Assembly (NCBI GenBank): GCA_027596075.1
Contig: JADGJC010000298.1
Span: forward strand, 1 to 48,502
From: Rhizophlyctis rosea
Lineage: Eukaryota > Chytridiomycota > Chytridiomycetes > Rhizophlyctidales > Rhizophlyctidaceae
DNA length: 48,502 nt
Direction: 5' to 3'
Made by a program: the position numbers and the translations under genes. Under the pieces are notes generated by a model. That model ran no database searches, had not been told where the DNA came from, and saw only the letters and a program-made list of their open reading frames with translations. Positions 1-11,878 of the stretch are shown here, piece after piece (position 1 is the stretch's first letter; the number at the start of each line of letters is the position of its first letter).

Positions 1-527
1 CCACCCGAACTCGTATGACTCGAACCACTACTACCCGCATCACACATCCCCCCAAGACACATCCGATACATCATCCCCCCAACCAACAAATAGAACGCAC
101 CAAGCACCCAACACCCCGTCGCGCATCCCAGTAGCGTCGCACGTCTATTATATCTACTATGCACTAAACAAAGACAGCAAAGTCCAATGGGGCCAAAGAG
201 AGATGTGATTGCCAACGCGATTAAGAAGGGGCCCCAGAAGTCTGTTTGTGTGAAGGGCCAAAGTGGGGAGCGCGGTGGGGGCGGGGCGAGGAGGACGATG
301 GTTGGTTGGGGTGGTGCGGAGGGGTAGAGTTGTTGTTGGGGGTGGTATGGTGGGGATGTTGGGGCTGCGTAGGTGGGGTAGTATGGTGGTTGGGGGTATG
401 GTGTGATGGGTACATGGGGTTGTAGGGGTTGTTGCCATTGAGGTTGAGGATATGTCGAAGGTCCTCCTGGAGGTGCAGCACCGTACGGAGTGTAGGGTGG
501 TGGGAGGTAGTTGTCTCCTTTCTCCAT
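1..527 (-). CDS. Proline/tyrosine-rich two-span membrane protein, partial (3' end off window)
   Basis: The reverse strand is open from an ATG at 525-527 to the window edge, about 175 codons without a stop. The first ~95 residues are rich in Pro, Tyr and Gln and contain a PPPY motif near the N-terminus, the kind of motif bound by WW domains. Two hydrophobic segments follow, roughly residues 110-132 (LIALAITSLFGPIGL core) and 145-165 (GCWVLGAFYLLVGGM core), separated by a short basic loop (HSRYNRR). This looks like a small integral membrane protein with a disordered cytosolic tail. I do not recognise the family. The C-terminus lies outside the window, and an internal intron cannot be excluded. 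The next gene, eEF3, ends 554 bases upstream of this start on the same strand. Confidence 0.55.
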   Translation of the reverse strand, partial: MEKGDNYLPPPYTPYGAAPPGGPSTYPQPQWQQPLQPHVPITPYPQPPYYPTYAAPTSPPYHPQQQLYPSAPPQPTIVLLAPPPPRSPLWPFTQTDFWGPFLIALAITSLFGPIGLCCLCLVHSRYNRRATLLGCATGCWVLGAFYLLVGGMMYRMCLGGMCDAGSSGSSHTSSG

Positions 528-1080
528 TATTGCTGTCGCTTGTTCATGCGTTGGGTAGGGACGAGGGTGTTTGTCTGTGCTCACTCGCATATATATGATG
601 TAGTGATGTGCTCACTCGAGGAAAGTTTGCGGCGTCCGGAGCGGCTGTGCCCTCCCCTCCAGCATGATCTCCATTCATCGCTCGGGTGCTTCAATCGAAA
701 GATTCGAAACGCCTCACACTGCTACCAGATTGATGAGAACCTCCGAAGCAGGTCCGATCCAGTAAACAAAAACTCAAATGCTGCTCCTATTCCATCTCCA
801 AACGTCTGTTCGAATGGAGGTCACAGCTGCACTCAAGCACTCACCCCTTCTCGACTGCCTTCATCAACCCACAAGCCACAGGTAGCAAACAAGAAACCAC
901 AGCCACACAAACCCACAAAACACATGTCGCAAAAGCAAACCATTTCCTATATATACGTATCTACGTCGAATGTGATATGTACATGATGTCACACCTCCAC
1001 ATATAAAAAACAACGCACAAAAGACTAAATAGAAGCTCTACATATAAATATAAATACCCACCCCCCACAAACAAACCCCC
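528..1080. other. Intergenic region between eEF3 3' end and the partial membrane-protein gene
   Basis: No convincing gene. It must hold the promoter of the leftward membrane-protein gene and the 3' UTR of eEF3. The stretch at about 940-1060 is A/T-rich with several TATATA-like runs, as expected of a 3' UTR. A plus-strand open frame crossing 429-986 has no recognisable product. Confidence 0.5.
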
Positions 1081-4000
1081 CTAATCCTCATCAGTATCCG
1101 GCTCCTTCTCCCCCCCCTCCTGCAACCACTTCAAATGCCTCGCCCTTCTCCTGATCTCCCTAGCCTTAATCTCATTCCTCGTCAACTTCTTCTTCCCCGC
1201 CTTGGCCTTAACCTTCGCCTCAATCTTCGCCCGTTGCTTCTCCTCCTCCTCAGCAGTCATCTCCTGCACAATAACCGGCGTCCCCGGCCTAGAATTACTC
1301 CCCTCACTCCCCGCATCACCCCCAGCACCCTCGAACGCCCCACCCTCCACATCCGTCCGTTTCTTCTCGATGATTTTACCTCCCTCCACACGCCAAATCT
1401 CCGGACACAGCGCTCCGACGAATTCTTCGTTGTGGGAGATCATAACAACCGCACCCCCCCAATCCCTAATAGCAACCGCCAACCCCCCCAACGAATCCCG
1501 ATCCAAGAAATTAGTCGGCTCATCAAGTACAAGCATATGCGGGTTATTCCACATCGCCGCCGCAATAACAACTTTCACTTTCTGCCCTCCACTCAATCCA
1601 CTAATTGGGTTATGGTCCGCCACGTCCCCATCCAACCCAACTTCCTCGAAATGCTTCCGAATCAACGGTGGAGAAAGCTCACGGTACGATTGTCCCTCCC
1701 TACTAGCCTCCCGATCATCAAAAGCCTGTACAAGTTTCTGGAACCCATGTTCCAACAACTCCTCCCGACTCATATAAGTGTTATGCCGATGCTCCAACCC
1801 AACCCACTTAATCTCATACTGAAAACTCTTCTTCAGCTTTTGTCGGCCGATCAAGTACTCCACCCGTCGCTTCTCCATGACACCCTTCTTGTTCACGACA
1901 TCGAGGTACTTGTCCATCTGCGCTTGGTCCTCCGCCGTCATTTTGCGGGACTCCTTTTCAAGGATTTCGCGGTCTTCGCCGTTGAGGTAGCGCCATTGGA
2001 GGTATTGGTTGGGCGTTTTTTCGAGGTGCTGGTTCAGGTGGTGGAAGGCGTGTTGGGCGACGTAGCCGATGCGGAGGTTGGGGTGTTTCCAGACGGTGCC
2101 GGATTGGGGGACGGTTTCGCCCGTTAGGATCTGTAATGAACATTTCCGGAATTAGTTAAAACCATTTTCGAAATGCATTACTTGATTCCCCATCTCCGCC
2201 CTTTCTGTAAGAGGAAAACACAACCAAAGCCCAAAATCCTCCCCACAAACCCACCTTAATAAACGTACTCTTCCCCGCCCCATTAGCTCCCAAAATCGCC
2301 AACCGCGTCGAAAGCGAGAACGTCCCACTCGCATCATACAGACTCGGTTTCGCGGCCCCGGGATACGTATACGTAGCATTCGACACCTTCAAAATCGCCT
2401 TCGTCTTGCTGTTGATCCCCTGCAAGAACCCGGGCGGCGGGAAACTGAACTTCACTGCCGAGTCGCTGAGGGTGTAGTAGGTTTTTGCGGCGGGGACTTT
2501 CTTCACAAATCTGGTTTGGGTTTTGAATTGATTAGTTTCGTTGTGTCCTCGGAAAAGGCGGGTTACACACACTCAACCCCCTAACACAGACACGTACACA
2601 CACAAGCACCACCCCAAACCCCCCCAGCCCACTGCACTTGATGAACAAAAACAAAGAACGAAAAAATGAAAACACTCACTCAGACAAATTCCCCTTATAA
2701 TAAACCAACTTCTTCCTCTCATAATGAATAATATCCGTACAAACCGTATCCAAAAACCCTGAATCATGACTAACAATCAAACTCGTCATGTTCTTCTGCC
2801 CCACCAAGAACTGCTCCAACCACGCTACATTCGTCACGTCCAAATGGTTCGTCGGTTCGTCAAGAAGCAAAATATCCGCGTTATACAGCATAGCGCGCGC
2901 TAGTTCGAGTTTCATCTTCCACCCGCCGGAGAGGGTCCCGACTTGTTGGGAGAGACGGTCGCCCGTGAAGCCGACGGTTTCAAGGGCCGTGATGATGTCG
3001 GTGCGGGGGACGGTGGAAAGGTTTTTGTCTGTTGAGTGGGAAGCGGGATGAGGATTTGATGAGTGATGAGTGATGAGTGATTTGCGGAACAAATGTCAAA
3101 CACTTCTCGAAGGTGTTATCTCCCAATCCAAAACCAACAAACAAAGACCATTGCTATGTTTTCTTCCTCCAAAACCAGCAAAAATGAAGCCCTTCACCCC
3201 TGCCTTTCTCAGCCCCCCTTTCCCACACACACATACAGAACCCACAAAAAAATTCAAGGAGAAACAGGGAAAGAAAACCCACCAGAAGCAACAAAATCAA
3301 CAACCGTCAAACTCGTATCCTCCCCCTGCAACGCATGCTCAACATACACACTCCTCAACTCCTCCGGCGGCGGAAAATTCTCCACTTTGCCCTTCGAAAT
3401 CGCCCGCATGAGCGTCGACTTGCCCGCCCCGTTCGCACCGCACAATCCGTAGCGCCTGCCGCGCTTCAGGCGGAGGTTCGTGTGGTTCAGCAACATCATG
3501 CCGCCGTACGCGAGACTGAAGTCGCAGTTGCAGAGCTCTTCGGCGGGGTCGTCGTCGTCGTTGTAGAGGGCTTTGCGGCGGGCCTAAGTAAGTGGGGAGT
3601 GAGCATATTGTGGGCAATGGAATAATCGAATAGAGAAAGACTGAACACACCTTTTCAATGGCGTAAAAATGGTCCAAGACGGCCTGGACGGTCTTTTGTG
3701 CGACTTCCTCCGAGACAAAGGCCGTAAGATAAGGGGAGCAAGTGGTCTTCCATTCCTCCTTGCCAAACTCGGCCCCAGCAACCAATTCGCGAGCAAGGAT
3801 AGAGATATGTTCCACAGACGCACTCGAGAACGAGTCGATATCTTTCACCCCCGCAACGTCCGCCAAAGCCTTGCGCAAGACGTTGTTCACTTCCTCCACC
3901 GTTGGCGGCTTGGGAAGGGAGTTGTCCTCCTGTTTGACGTCACCGCCACCACCGGCTTTCAAAAGAGTGGATTTCGCAGCGGAGGCGAGGGCACGGACTT

Positions 4001-4931
4001 CGGGGAAGGCGGCGGTTTCGATGATGCGGTCTAGACCGGGGAGGAGGTTGGGAAGGAATTGGCCGGCTTCGGCGGGGTCGCGGACGAGCTTGCAGAGGTT
4101 GTCGATGATGATGACGGTGGGCCGGAGAACGGCCGCGGAGCGCTCGTTAAGGGCACGCACGAGGAGGGGTACCATGATGGCCAATGCTGGTCCAGTGACT
4201 TCGGCAACGAAAGTTGTTGCAGAAAGCTTCTGGATACATTGAGGCACTTCTGTTGGTCGGGCCATGCAACTGACGAGGATGGGCAGGTGAGGAGCGATAT
4301 CAGGGTTACCGGCCACACCGGCAACAGCCATCATGCATTTGGTTGCGGCTTGAGCGACTTCACTTTTGGTTTCATGAAGGCAGTCGGATACGCGCGGGAT
4401 GATCTCGGGGAGCATGATACCGATTTGCGCGGGGGCATTGGCGGCGAGCTTTCCGAGAAGTTGGAGAGCACCGACTTTGGTTTGCCATTTTCGTTCCATG
4501 GCATCGTAGAGAATTGGGAGGATGAGTTTTGTGGCGTGAGGGGAGGGGAGGGCGATGATGGCTAGTGCGGCGCTCTCCGCTGCTTCGCGGACGGGTTGGC
4601 CCTTGTCGGCATATCCGTCGAGAACCGTGGGGAGAAGAGGCAAGAGGTATGGGAAACCGGGTCGTCCAAGCACCCGCGTGATACCAGCAATACCCAACAA
4701 AGCACCCTCCCTAGCTAGCCCCGACTTTTTGTTAACGGCCTCGGTACGCAAATTGTTCAAAACCCCTTCCGACTCCAAAGTGTGCAGTCCCAACGTCTTG
4801 ATGGTTCCACCCAAATCGGCGGCGATAGATATGCACTCGTCACTGGTTTCGCACGTGTAGAGACCGTTAAGGAGTTCAGGAATGCGAGACGCCGGGACAA
4901 AGTCGTTGGCGAATGCGTTGAAGGAAGCCAT
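1081..4931 (-). CDS. TEF3: Translation elongation factor 3 (eEF3), ABC-F type ATPase
   Basis: Five exons on the reverse strand: 4931-3651, 3583-3283, 3028-2680, 2510-2255, 2130-1081. Joined they give 1,078 residues, close to the ~1,040-1,050 usual for fungal eEF3. All splice phases match. eEF3 binds the ribosome and uses ATP to help release E-site tRNA during elongation; it is cytosolic and essential in yeast. The N-terminal ~400 residues form HEAT-like repeats ([25 protein letters not shown] match the family). Two ABC cassettes follow. The first has Walker [10 protein letters not shown], signature LSGGWKMKL and Walker [13 protein letters not shown]; the second has Walker [10 protein letters not shown], signature LSGGQKVKV and [16 protein letters not shown] chromodomain-like insert ([11 protein letters not shown]) interrupts cassette 2, the hallmark that separates eEF3 from other ABC-F proteins. 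The tail is Lys/Arg-rich. An upstream in-frame ATG at 4961 is a less likely start. Confidence 0.96.
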
Positions 4932-6056
4932 TGCTGCCGTGTTGAGGTAGTTGAAAGGCACAAAGCGCCTAGCGCGAAGTCAGCAAGCGAAAGCTGTCAC
5001 CGGACTACAATGATATGCACCAGTATAACTAACACGCTAGTACGAGAAAGACCTATTAAAACGGGCGAAAAGTATTCACACCCTATGAGCCAAGCAACCA
5101 GCGAGGAGAAGAAAAAAGGCAGCCTGCAAATCGAAAGTGTTTGTTGCCTCTTGCCCTCAGATGGGAGCACGTTTCTCTCACCCGTCCCCCCAAAAAAGTT
5201 TCCAGTCCGCAGACTCCAGACCCTTGGAAATTGACTGCACCCCATTCACACTCGCTCTGTGGGAGTGCACACACTGATGGCTGATCTCATCGATATTGCC
5301 CATGCCAGCCACAATCCCAAAATTGATATTGGAAATGATTTTGTGTGACACACTGCTGCGCCGCGCCACTTGCTGAATTCAGATAGATTAATAAAATAAT
5401 CAGCTTATGTAAGTGCAACATCCAACTGTGCCTCCAATTTTCAATTGTGCATTGGTGCCACTCTTGTGCCATCATTGTGCCACCCTTGTGCCACATGGCT
5501 GTGAAGGCTCCGAACATCGAACACGCCCACGAGAGTCTGCCTGTCTGCTGGGATGAGAAGCGGCTTTGTCAGAGGGGCTCAGAGGTCAACAGTTTGTTTA
5601 GGTACTGGAGGACAGCTCGTTGGAAGTACCGCCGGCACTATCATCGTTGGTTGATACAGACTTATAAGGAGCTGGCACTAGAACAAGTGGCAGCGACGGA
5701 AAGATACCGGTTACTTTCACAGGTCAGTAGCGCATGGAACTGGGCTGGGCAACGTCGTGTTGTTGGCAACGCATTGGCCCTTCGTCAGTGCTCATCGGGC
5801 AGTTGGCACGAAACACTGAATTCCCACACGCAAACTTCAATGTGTACCCTAAATAACATATCGCAATTCCCTTACACTAGTAGGACCATCTATCCCCAAA
5901 CCTGCGCGAGGACTCTCGCAGACCCTATCTATTCGAAGAATCCGTCTATTCGAAGAAACCACAATAAAACCTCAGCTGTGACGTGGGAAAGACTGATGAT
6001 AAACGTGATCGGGGGAATTCAGTGAGGCAACCCAACCACACTATCATATTCACACC
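4932..6056. other. Divergent promoter region between eEF3 and the HR1 coiled-coil gene
   Basis: About 1.1 kb upstream of both genes. It contains a cluster of TTGTGCCA-like octamers at about 5463-5494 and an exact 13-bp direct repeat (TCTATTCGAAGAA) at 5928-5940 and 5945-5957. A short possible coding exon at 5495-5722 is listed separately. Confidence 0.5.
5495..5722 (+). CDS. Possible small gene or first exon, unrecognised
   Basis: From ATG 5495 the frame encodes about 76 residues with ordinary-looking codon use, then meets a plausible donor (CAG followed by GTCAGT). The peptide ends in a strongly basic and aromatic helix-like segment (FRYWRTARWKYRRHYHRW) followed by a Leu/Glu-rich helix. I could not find a second exon with confidence: one candidate acceptor (before 5922) leads to a short tail ending in a TGA. 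I do not recognise the product, and this may be an upstream reading frame of no function. Confidence 0.25.
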
Positions 6057-9000
6057 ATGTTGGGTCCAAATCCAAATATGTCGGAATACGAGCGACTTCG
6101 ACAGGTAGGTGGTGGATGCACCACTGCGGCTCCGCGCTTCCAAAGACTCACCGTGCACCCCCGCACGGACAGGACGAGGCGCGGCTGGTTGACATATTGA
6201 AGGATTACGAGAAGAAAATAGCACTCGAACAAAAACTCAAAACCAGTGCAGAGACAATGTCCAAGATCCATTCGGATAAAAAATCAAAGAAACAAGCAGA
6301 GGAGCAGGCTCTTGGTCAGTATGTCCTGCTTGAGACGCGCTTCTATTTATCAACGATGAGATCCCTTTTGTTTATTTACAACTCTGATCCCCTTTGTTTA
6401 CATGTTCTCATATTCTCATCTTATTGCCCTCGTGAAACAGCTGCTGAACGGAAATTGCAAATACTCAATATGGAATGCGCATCGTATTCGAGCCAGTACA
6501 GACAAATATCGGAACGTATACAATATCTGCTTCAGTCTGAGAATGCTTCGCTGAGGGGTGAAGCACCTCCTGTTTTGGTGAGTTGGCAGCATCAGTGACG
6601 TTGCGGGCAACAGCAAAAGTGGTGGAGATCGTTGAGAAATGCATGTGAGAATTTTGGTCCCGCGAGGAGGAAGAATGGGACGGCGACGGTGGGGTTGACA
6701 GGAAAGAAAGTGATGACGAGCAGTTTGTGCAGGATGGAGATGGAGAAGGGGAAGGCAAAGGACTATATTTGCTCCATTTTCACACTAACATGGAATGACC
6801 TTTCTATTGCATACAGCCGCCGCGTTCTCCCGTGCAACCTCAACTATCGGACAGCCAGAAAAACACGTTTGAGCTTTACCAACAACCAAAGCGCAGCAGT
6901 GTGACCGTGCATGGATCACCTGTTCCGGGCATGTCTGCAACATCCCCTGGTGGGTCGCGGCACGGTAGCGAGGCGGGTAGCCCCATTTCTCAAAGACCAA
7001 ACTCTATGCTTGCGAGATTGGTCCCCGGTCTCCAACGCAGTAATAGCAGCAACACGGTTCTGTCTGTCGCGTCCCCACAACCACAACCGATGCCGCCTCA
7101 ACCGCAAGCATACCCTTACCCACCGCCTTACATGGCAGGGCCACCAGGACAAGGTCCGCGACCTCCCTATCCTGGCATGCCTATGCCTCCTGGATCGTCG
7201 CCGATGATGTCACCTGCATCGTCGCCAATGATGCCTCCGGCATCCTCTCCGATGATGTATCCTTCTGTTACACACCCGCATCCTGCAAGTCCTCCTCATA
7301 TGAATGCAAACCAAACTTACCCAAACCAACCGTATCCAAACCAGCCTTACCCGAACCAGGCTCACCAGAACCCGTACGCGGCTAGTCCCGCGCGACCCCA
7401 ACACCCTCCACCCAACGCATACCCGAACAGCCCGCAATCGCCGAGACTTCCAACGGTGCAAGAGGATCCATTTGCCAAAATCCGTTCACAGAACGAAGAA
7501 ATGCAGAAAAAGGACGCAGAGATCGCTCACCTGACAGCCCTTCTCGCCGAAGTGGAACAACATCTCCGCACAAGACCCGCGGACCAGGACGGCAGCAACG
7601 CGGCCAGTTCCGAACAAATCAACGAACTCGCCACCCAACTCATCGCCGTAACCAACCAAAAGGAAGCGGTGGAAAGTCGCCTATCCGAGGCGGAACGCAC
7701 CATCGAGAACATGCGTCGTCAAGAGAACGACATGGTAACACCACTAGAAACCAAAATCTCTGCCCTCCTGGAAGAAAAGAAACAGTACGAGTCCCAACTT
7801 GCTTCCCATAACGCCTCCACACCGCCGGACGTCGAAGCATACCGCCAGCTGGAGCGGGACCACGTGAACGCGCAGGAAAAGCTCCAGGTCGTTGAGGCAA
7901 AGTTGATGCAGACGCGGCGGGAGGCGGCGGAGATGGGGAAGCGGAACGAGTATTTGGAGAGTCATATGAGGGAACAGGGTGTGAGGGAGAATCATTTTGA
8001 GGCGGTGAAGATGGTCAGTGAGTTTCAGATCAAGGCGGAGTTTTTGGAGGAACAGGTGAGTTTTGGAAGCTTTTGGCTTTTACAAGTTCATTTTGGGTTT
8101 TGAGTTTGACGATTGGGGATTTCATGGTCGCATCTCATTGCTGATTTTGGCGTCGTTCCGGGGACAGGTTGAAGAACTCCAAACCAAGCTGCGCGAACTC
8201 GAAAGCCAGCCTCGTCAAGACGCCTCCAACGGCACCGCATCAGACGTCTCGACCGCAGCTCCCTCGACCACCGCCGGCGCAGACCCAGACCTCATCCAAA
8301 ACCTCCAATCCCAACTCCTCGGTCTCGAAAACACCCTCATCGCAACCAAAGAAGCCTCGGACCAAAAACGCGCGGCTCTCTCCCACCGTCTCGAAGAGAC
8401 ACAAGCACACCTCGACGCGGCGCTGGATGAGCGGGATCGGTTAAAGGTTGAAATTGAGGGTTTGAAGGCTAAGAGTGCTGGTGCCGGTGGGGAGGAGAGG
8501 GCGGTTAGGGATGGGTTGGAGAGGAGGATTATGGAGTTGGAGAATGAGAGGGAGGTTTTGAGGAAGGAGAAGGAGGGTGTTGAGGAGGTTTTGGAGGGGG
8601 TTAGGGGGGAGGTTACGGAGTTGAGGGGGAAGACGGCTGGGTTGCAGGAGGAGAAGGCGAGGTTTTTGGGGCAGGTTGCTGGATTGCAGGTATGGGTTTT
8701 TTGGATGCTTGGTCTTTTTATGTTGATGCTTTTGGCATTTGGGTTTCTTTTTTTCTCTTCGCTCGGTTTGGGAGTTTCATGTGATGCAAGTTTCCCAAGG
8801 GTAGTACCATAACATTGACTTTGCTTCTCAGGCGACCGTCGCACAAGGACAAGACCACATCGCGGCACTTACGCTAGAGAAAGACGATCTCCAGTCCCAC
8901 CTGTCTCACCTCGAAACCCTCCTCTCCGAAAGCCAAACCACAATCACAACCCTGCAAGCCGAAAACGCCTCCCATCTCTCAGAACTGTCTCACCTCCAGC

Positions 9001-10979
9001 AAACGGTCGTACAATCAAACGACAATGCCGAGCGGCTGCAGAGGGAGAACGAGGCGCGCCTTGCAGAGATTGCGACGTTGAAGGAGGAGGTTTTGAGGGG
9101 TGGTGAGGCTTCTGCGCGCGATTTGACGGCTGGTTTGGAGGAGGTTGAGAGGCGGCATGGGGAGGCGAGGAGGGTGTTGGAGGAGAGGATTGCGGGGTTG
9201 GTTGGGGAGGTTGAGAGTAAGAGTGGGGTTGTTAGAGATTTGGAGGGGAGGGTGGAAGCTCTGGGGAGAGAGAGGGAAGAGGTTGAACGGGGGTTGAGAG
9301 GGGAGGTGGAGAGGTTCAGGGGTGAGGTGGAGAGTGTGAGGGTTCAGTTGGACAAAGAAGCTGCGACGAGGGTGGAGGTTGAGGAGCGTTGTAGAGAGTT
9401 GGAGGGATTGATGACGGGGTTGAGGGAGAGGGTTGTGGAGCTTGAGGGGATGCATGGGAGTAATGAAGAGCAGGTTAGGACTCACCGTGGGACGATTGAA
9501 GAATTGGAGAGGGAGTTGCAGAAGGTGCGGGATGAGGCGGACGGGCATGTTAGTGCGAGAGGTGTGGTAGAGGAAGGGAAGAGGCAGATTGAGGAGGCGC
9601 TTGCGGTTGCTGAACGTGGGCGGGCGGATGCGGAGGTGCGATTGAACGCTGTCGAAGCTGCCAAGAACGAATTGGAGGACCATGTACACGTGTTAGAATC
9701 GTCCCTGGCAAGTCTCGACGCCCAGTTCCGCGCAACGGAAGCGCTACGACAAGCATTAGAAGACGACAACCACTCCCTCCGACAGCAAGCGACGCGTCTT
9801 CGAGCGGAGGTCGACACGCAGTTCGAGGATGTGACGGGGTTGGAGGGACAGATTCGGGATCTTGAGTCTGCGGTAGCGGTTGCGAGAGGGGAGCGGGACG
9901 AGGCTATGGAGCGGTGTCGGGAGGTTTTGGAGAGTGGGAATGCGGCGGGGGCGAAGGAGGAGGGTTTGAGGCGGGAGATGGAGGCTTTGAGAGGGCAGGT
10001 GGCGGGTGGGGAGAGGAGGGTGCGGGAGTTGGAGGATGTTGAAGGGGGGTTGAGGGAGAAGGTTCGCGGGCTGGAGGGGGAGATTAGGAGTTTGAGGAAT
10101 GGGGAGGAGGAGAGGAGTAGGGAGGTTGCGAGGGAGGGTGAGAAGTTTAGGAGTGAGGTTGGAGCGTTGGAGGAGCGGGTTAGGGTTTTAGCGGGTGAGA
10201 GGGATGCGCATGTTGCTGCGGGGAAGGAACGGGACGCGAGTCTTTCGTCGTTCAAGGCGGAACGCAAGCAATGGGAGGAAAAATCCGCTTCCTTAATGAC
10301 ACAACTCCAATCCCTCGAACGCGAGAACGCCGACTTACGCCAACGCCTCGACGCCTCTGCCGCAGAGTCTGGACGACAGGTATCTGACCTTCGGAGCGCC
10401 TTTGAGAAGTTGGAGGTGTCTAGTCGGGATGTTGAAAGAAATTTGCGGGGACAGTTGGAGGCGTTGCGGGTTGAGCATGCTGGCGTTGTTGCTGGGAAGG
10501 ACGGGATGGTGCAGGGGGCCGTGAGGGTTCATGAGGAGAGGTGTCGGGTTTTGGAAGGAGAGTTGAAGACTTCCAGAAACGAAATCGACACATTACGCAA
10601 AGAGGTTGGGGAACTCCACTCTAAATACGAAGCGTCCCTCCGTGATGTCGAAAACCTCGACGCGGACCTAAAACGTACGCGTAAAGAGTTGGAGGAAGCC
10701 GTTGCTTCCTCTGCTTCTGCTGCTGCTGCGAAGGTCGCCACGCCACCAGTGTCGGCGGGAGGAGGGAATGAAGAACAGTTACAGGAGATGATAGCGCGGA
10801 ATATGACGCTTAGTATCGATTTGGCGGAGCGGGAGCAGCAGGTTCAGGAGTTGCGGACGCGGTTGAGGAAGGAGGAGGCTGAGAGGGGGGTGCTTGTTGC
10901 GAGGGGGGAGGCGATGGAGAAGCCGACGGAGAAGGGGCAGAGTGGTGGGGGGCGCTGGTGGGGGTACGGGGGGATGTGA
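6057..10979 (+). CDS. HR1-like, proline-rich, long coiled-coil protein (putative Rho-type GTPase effector or scaffold)
   Basis: Six exons: 6057-6104, 6173-6314, 6441-6577, 6817-8055, 8168-8689, 8832-10979; phases agree and give 1,411 residues. Residues ~15-110 are helical and resemble an HR1/REM-1 antiparallel coiled coil (motif EKKIALEQKLKTSAETM, then AAERKLQILNME), a domain that in other proteins binds Rho-family GTPases. Residues ~120-320 are disordered, Pro/Ser/Gln-rich, with PMMSPASSP-type and YPNQP repeats. From ~330 to ~1,380 the protein is almost continuous heptad-repeat coiled coil (Glu, Arg, Leu rich), then ends in a glycine/tryptophan tail. There is no motor, kinase or lipid-binding domain. 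The layout suggests an elongated dimeric scaffold, perhaps cytoskeletal or polarity-related; that role is inference. The coding strand of exons 5-6 is strikingly purine-rich, so long antisense frames there are artefacts. Confidence 0.85.
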
Positions 10980-11484
10980 GGGGGAGATCATGTAGGGAGG
11001 TGGTTTGGTGTGATGATTTGTATGTATGTTCTTTGAAGGTAGCTGGTGCTTGTGTCTGTGGGTTGTTTGTCTCTTCTGTAATATATGGCTATGTGTATTT
11101 GAGTTTGTGTTTGGAGGAGTTTGGTAATAGGCACATGCTCAGTGGGTAAACAAAGCGTTCAGGGTCCAACTTTGCGCCACTTCAAAAGCCACACCGCGCC
11201 AGGGACCCTTTCATGGGCGAGGCATAGGGGTCCTTATGTCAGTTGTTTACCCTCCTTGATGAAAGAGAACGAGTTTGAGTGGCATCAGCAGGACATTACT
11301 CAAAGGCGCCGATAGAGTTTGGTGCAATCTTGTATGATGAATATGACTGGAGGAAGACTGATAAAAAGGAGAGTGGGGCGAAGGAAAACTCTCCAGCATA
11401 CCCGTCACAAGTCAAATACGACCTCATAAGTTTTCAGCGGAAACAAAAACCCATCAATCGCATTTGCTCCTCTCTTGACCAACC
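10980..11484. other. Intergenic region, 3' UTR of the coiled-coil gene and promoter of the chitin-binding gene
   Basis: No gene seen. T-rich sequence after 10979 fits a 3' UTR. The last 80 bases before ATG 11485 are AC-rich, as is common upstream of fungal starts. Confidence 0.45.
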
Positions 11485-11865
11485 ATGCACCTCCCCTCCC
11501 TCCTAACCCTCCTCACCCTCCCCTCCCTCCTCCTCACCGCCCCCGCCCCCACCCCCGCCCCGCAAGAAAACTGGTCAGCAATCGCCACCCGAAAACCCAA
11601 AGAAGTCCAACAATCCGACTGGCCCTACCTCGCCTCAATCTCCTACCCCTTCCGCGACCGCCCCATCTCCTCCAACGGCTTCTGCGGCTGGCAAAACGGC
11701 GGCACGGCGTGTCCTGTTCTTTTTGATCGGGCGGGAGAGTATGCGGTTGCGTACTGCTGTTCGGGGTTGGGGTATTGTGGGACGGGAGTGGATGAGAATG
11801 GGTATGATGCGTGGTGTGATGGGGGGTGTCAGAGGGAGTTTGGGCAGTGTAATAATCCGGAATGA
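11485..11865 (+). CDS. Small secreted chitin-binding protein (hevein-like, type 1 chitin-binding domain)
   Basis: Single exon, 126 residues, stop at 11863-11865. An N-terminal signal peptide (LLTLLTLPSLLLTA core) is followed by a short Pro/Ala linker. The C-terminal ~60 residues carry a Cys pattern like hevein/CBM18: CGWQNGG, then C, an adjacent CC, YCG, and further C..C..C spacing. The family binds chitin oligomers through three disulphide-linked loops with aromatic residues; G-x-CG and YDAWC fit this. The segment between the second Cys and the CC pair (PVLFDRAGEYAVAY) is longer than in plant hevein. Likely roles are binding to its own or another organism's chitin wall, or masking it, but nothing here decides. 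It ends three bases before a 10-N gap, so a continuation by splicing across the gap cannot be excluded. Confidence 0.8.
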   Translation: MHLPSLLTLLTLPSLLLTAPAPTPAPQENWSAIATRKPKEVQQSDWPYLASISYPFRDRPISSNGFCGWQNGGTACPVLFDRAGEYAVAYCCSGLGYCGTGVDENGYDAWCDGGCQREFGQCNNPE

Positions 11866-11868
11866 GGA

Positions 11869-11878
11869 NNNNNNNNNN
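11869..11878. other. Assembly gap of ten N
   Basis: Ten ambiguous bases. The 70 bases to the right contain C homopolymers (about 11899-11906 and 11944-11952), which suggests that the assembly broke in a homopolymer-rich stretch and that the true gap length is unknown. Confidence 0.98.

Noticed and set aside
429..986. 185-codon plus-strand frame
   Set aside because: Starts antisense to the proline-rich gene and continues into non-coding sequence with no domain or splice logic.
9015..10267. Long antisense open frames opposite the coiled-coil gene
   Set aside because: They arise from the purine-rich, stop-poor complement of Glu/Arg/Leu-rich coding sequence; translations are Ser/Pro/Leu low complexity.
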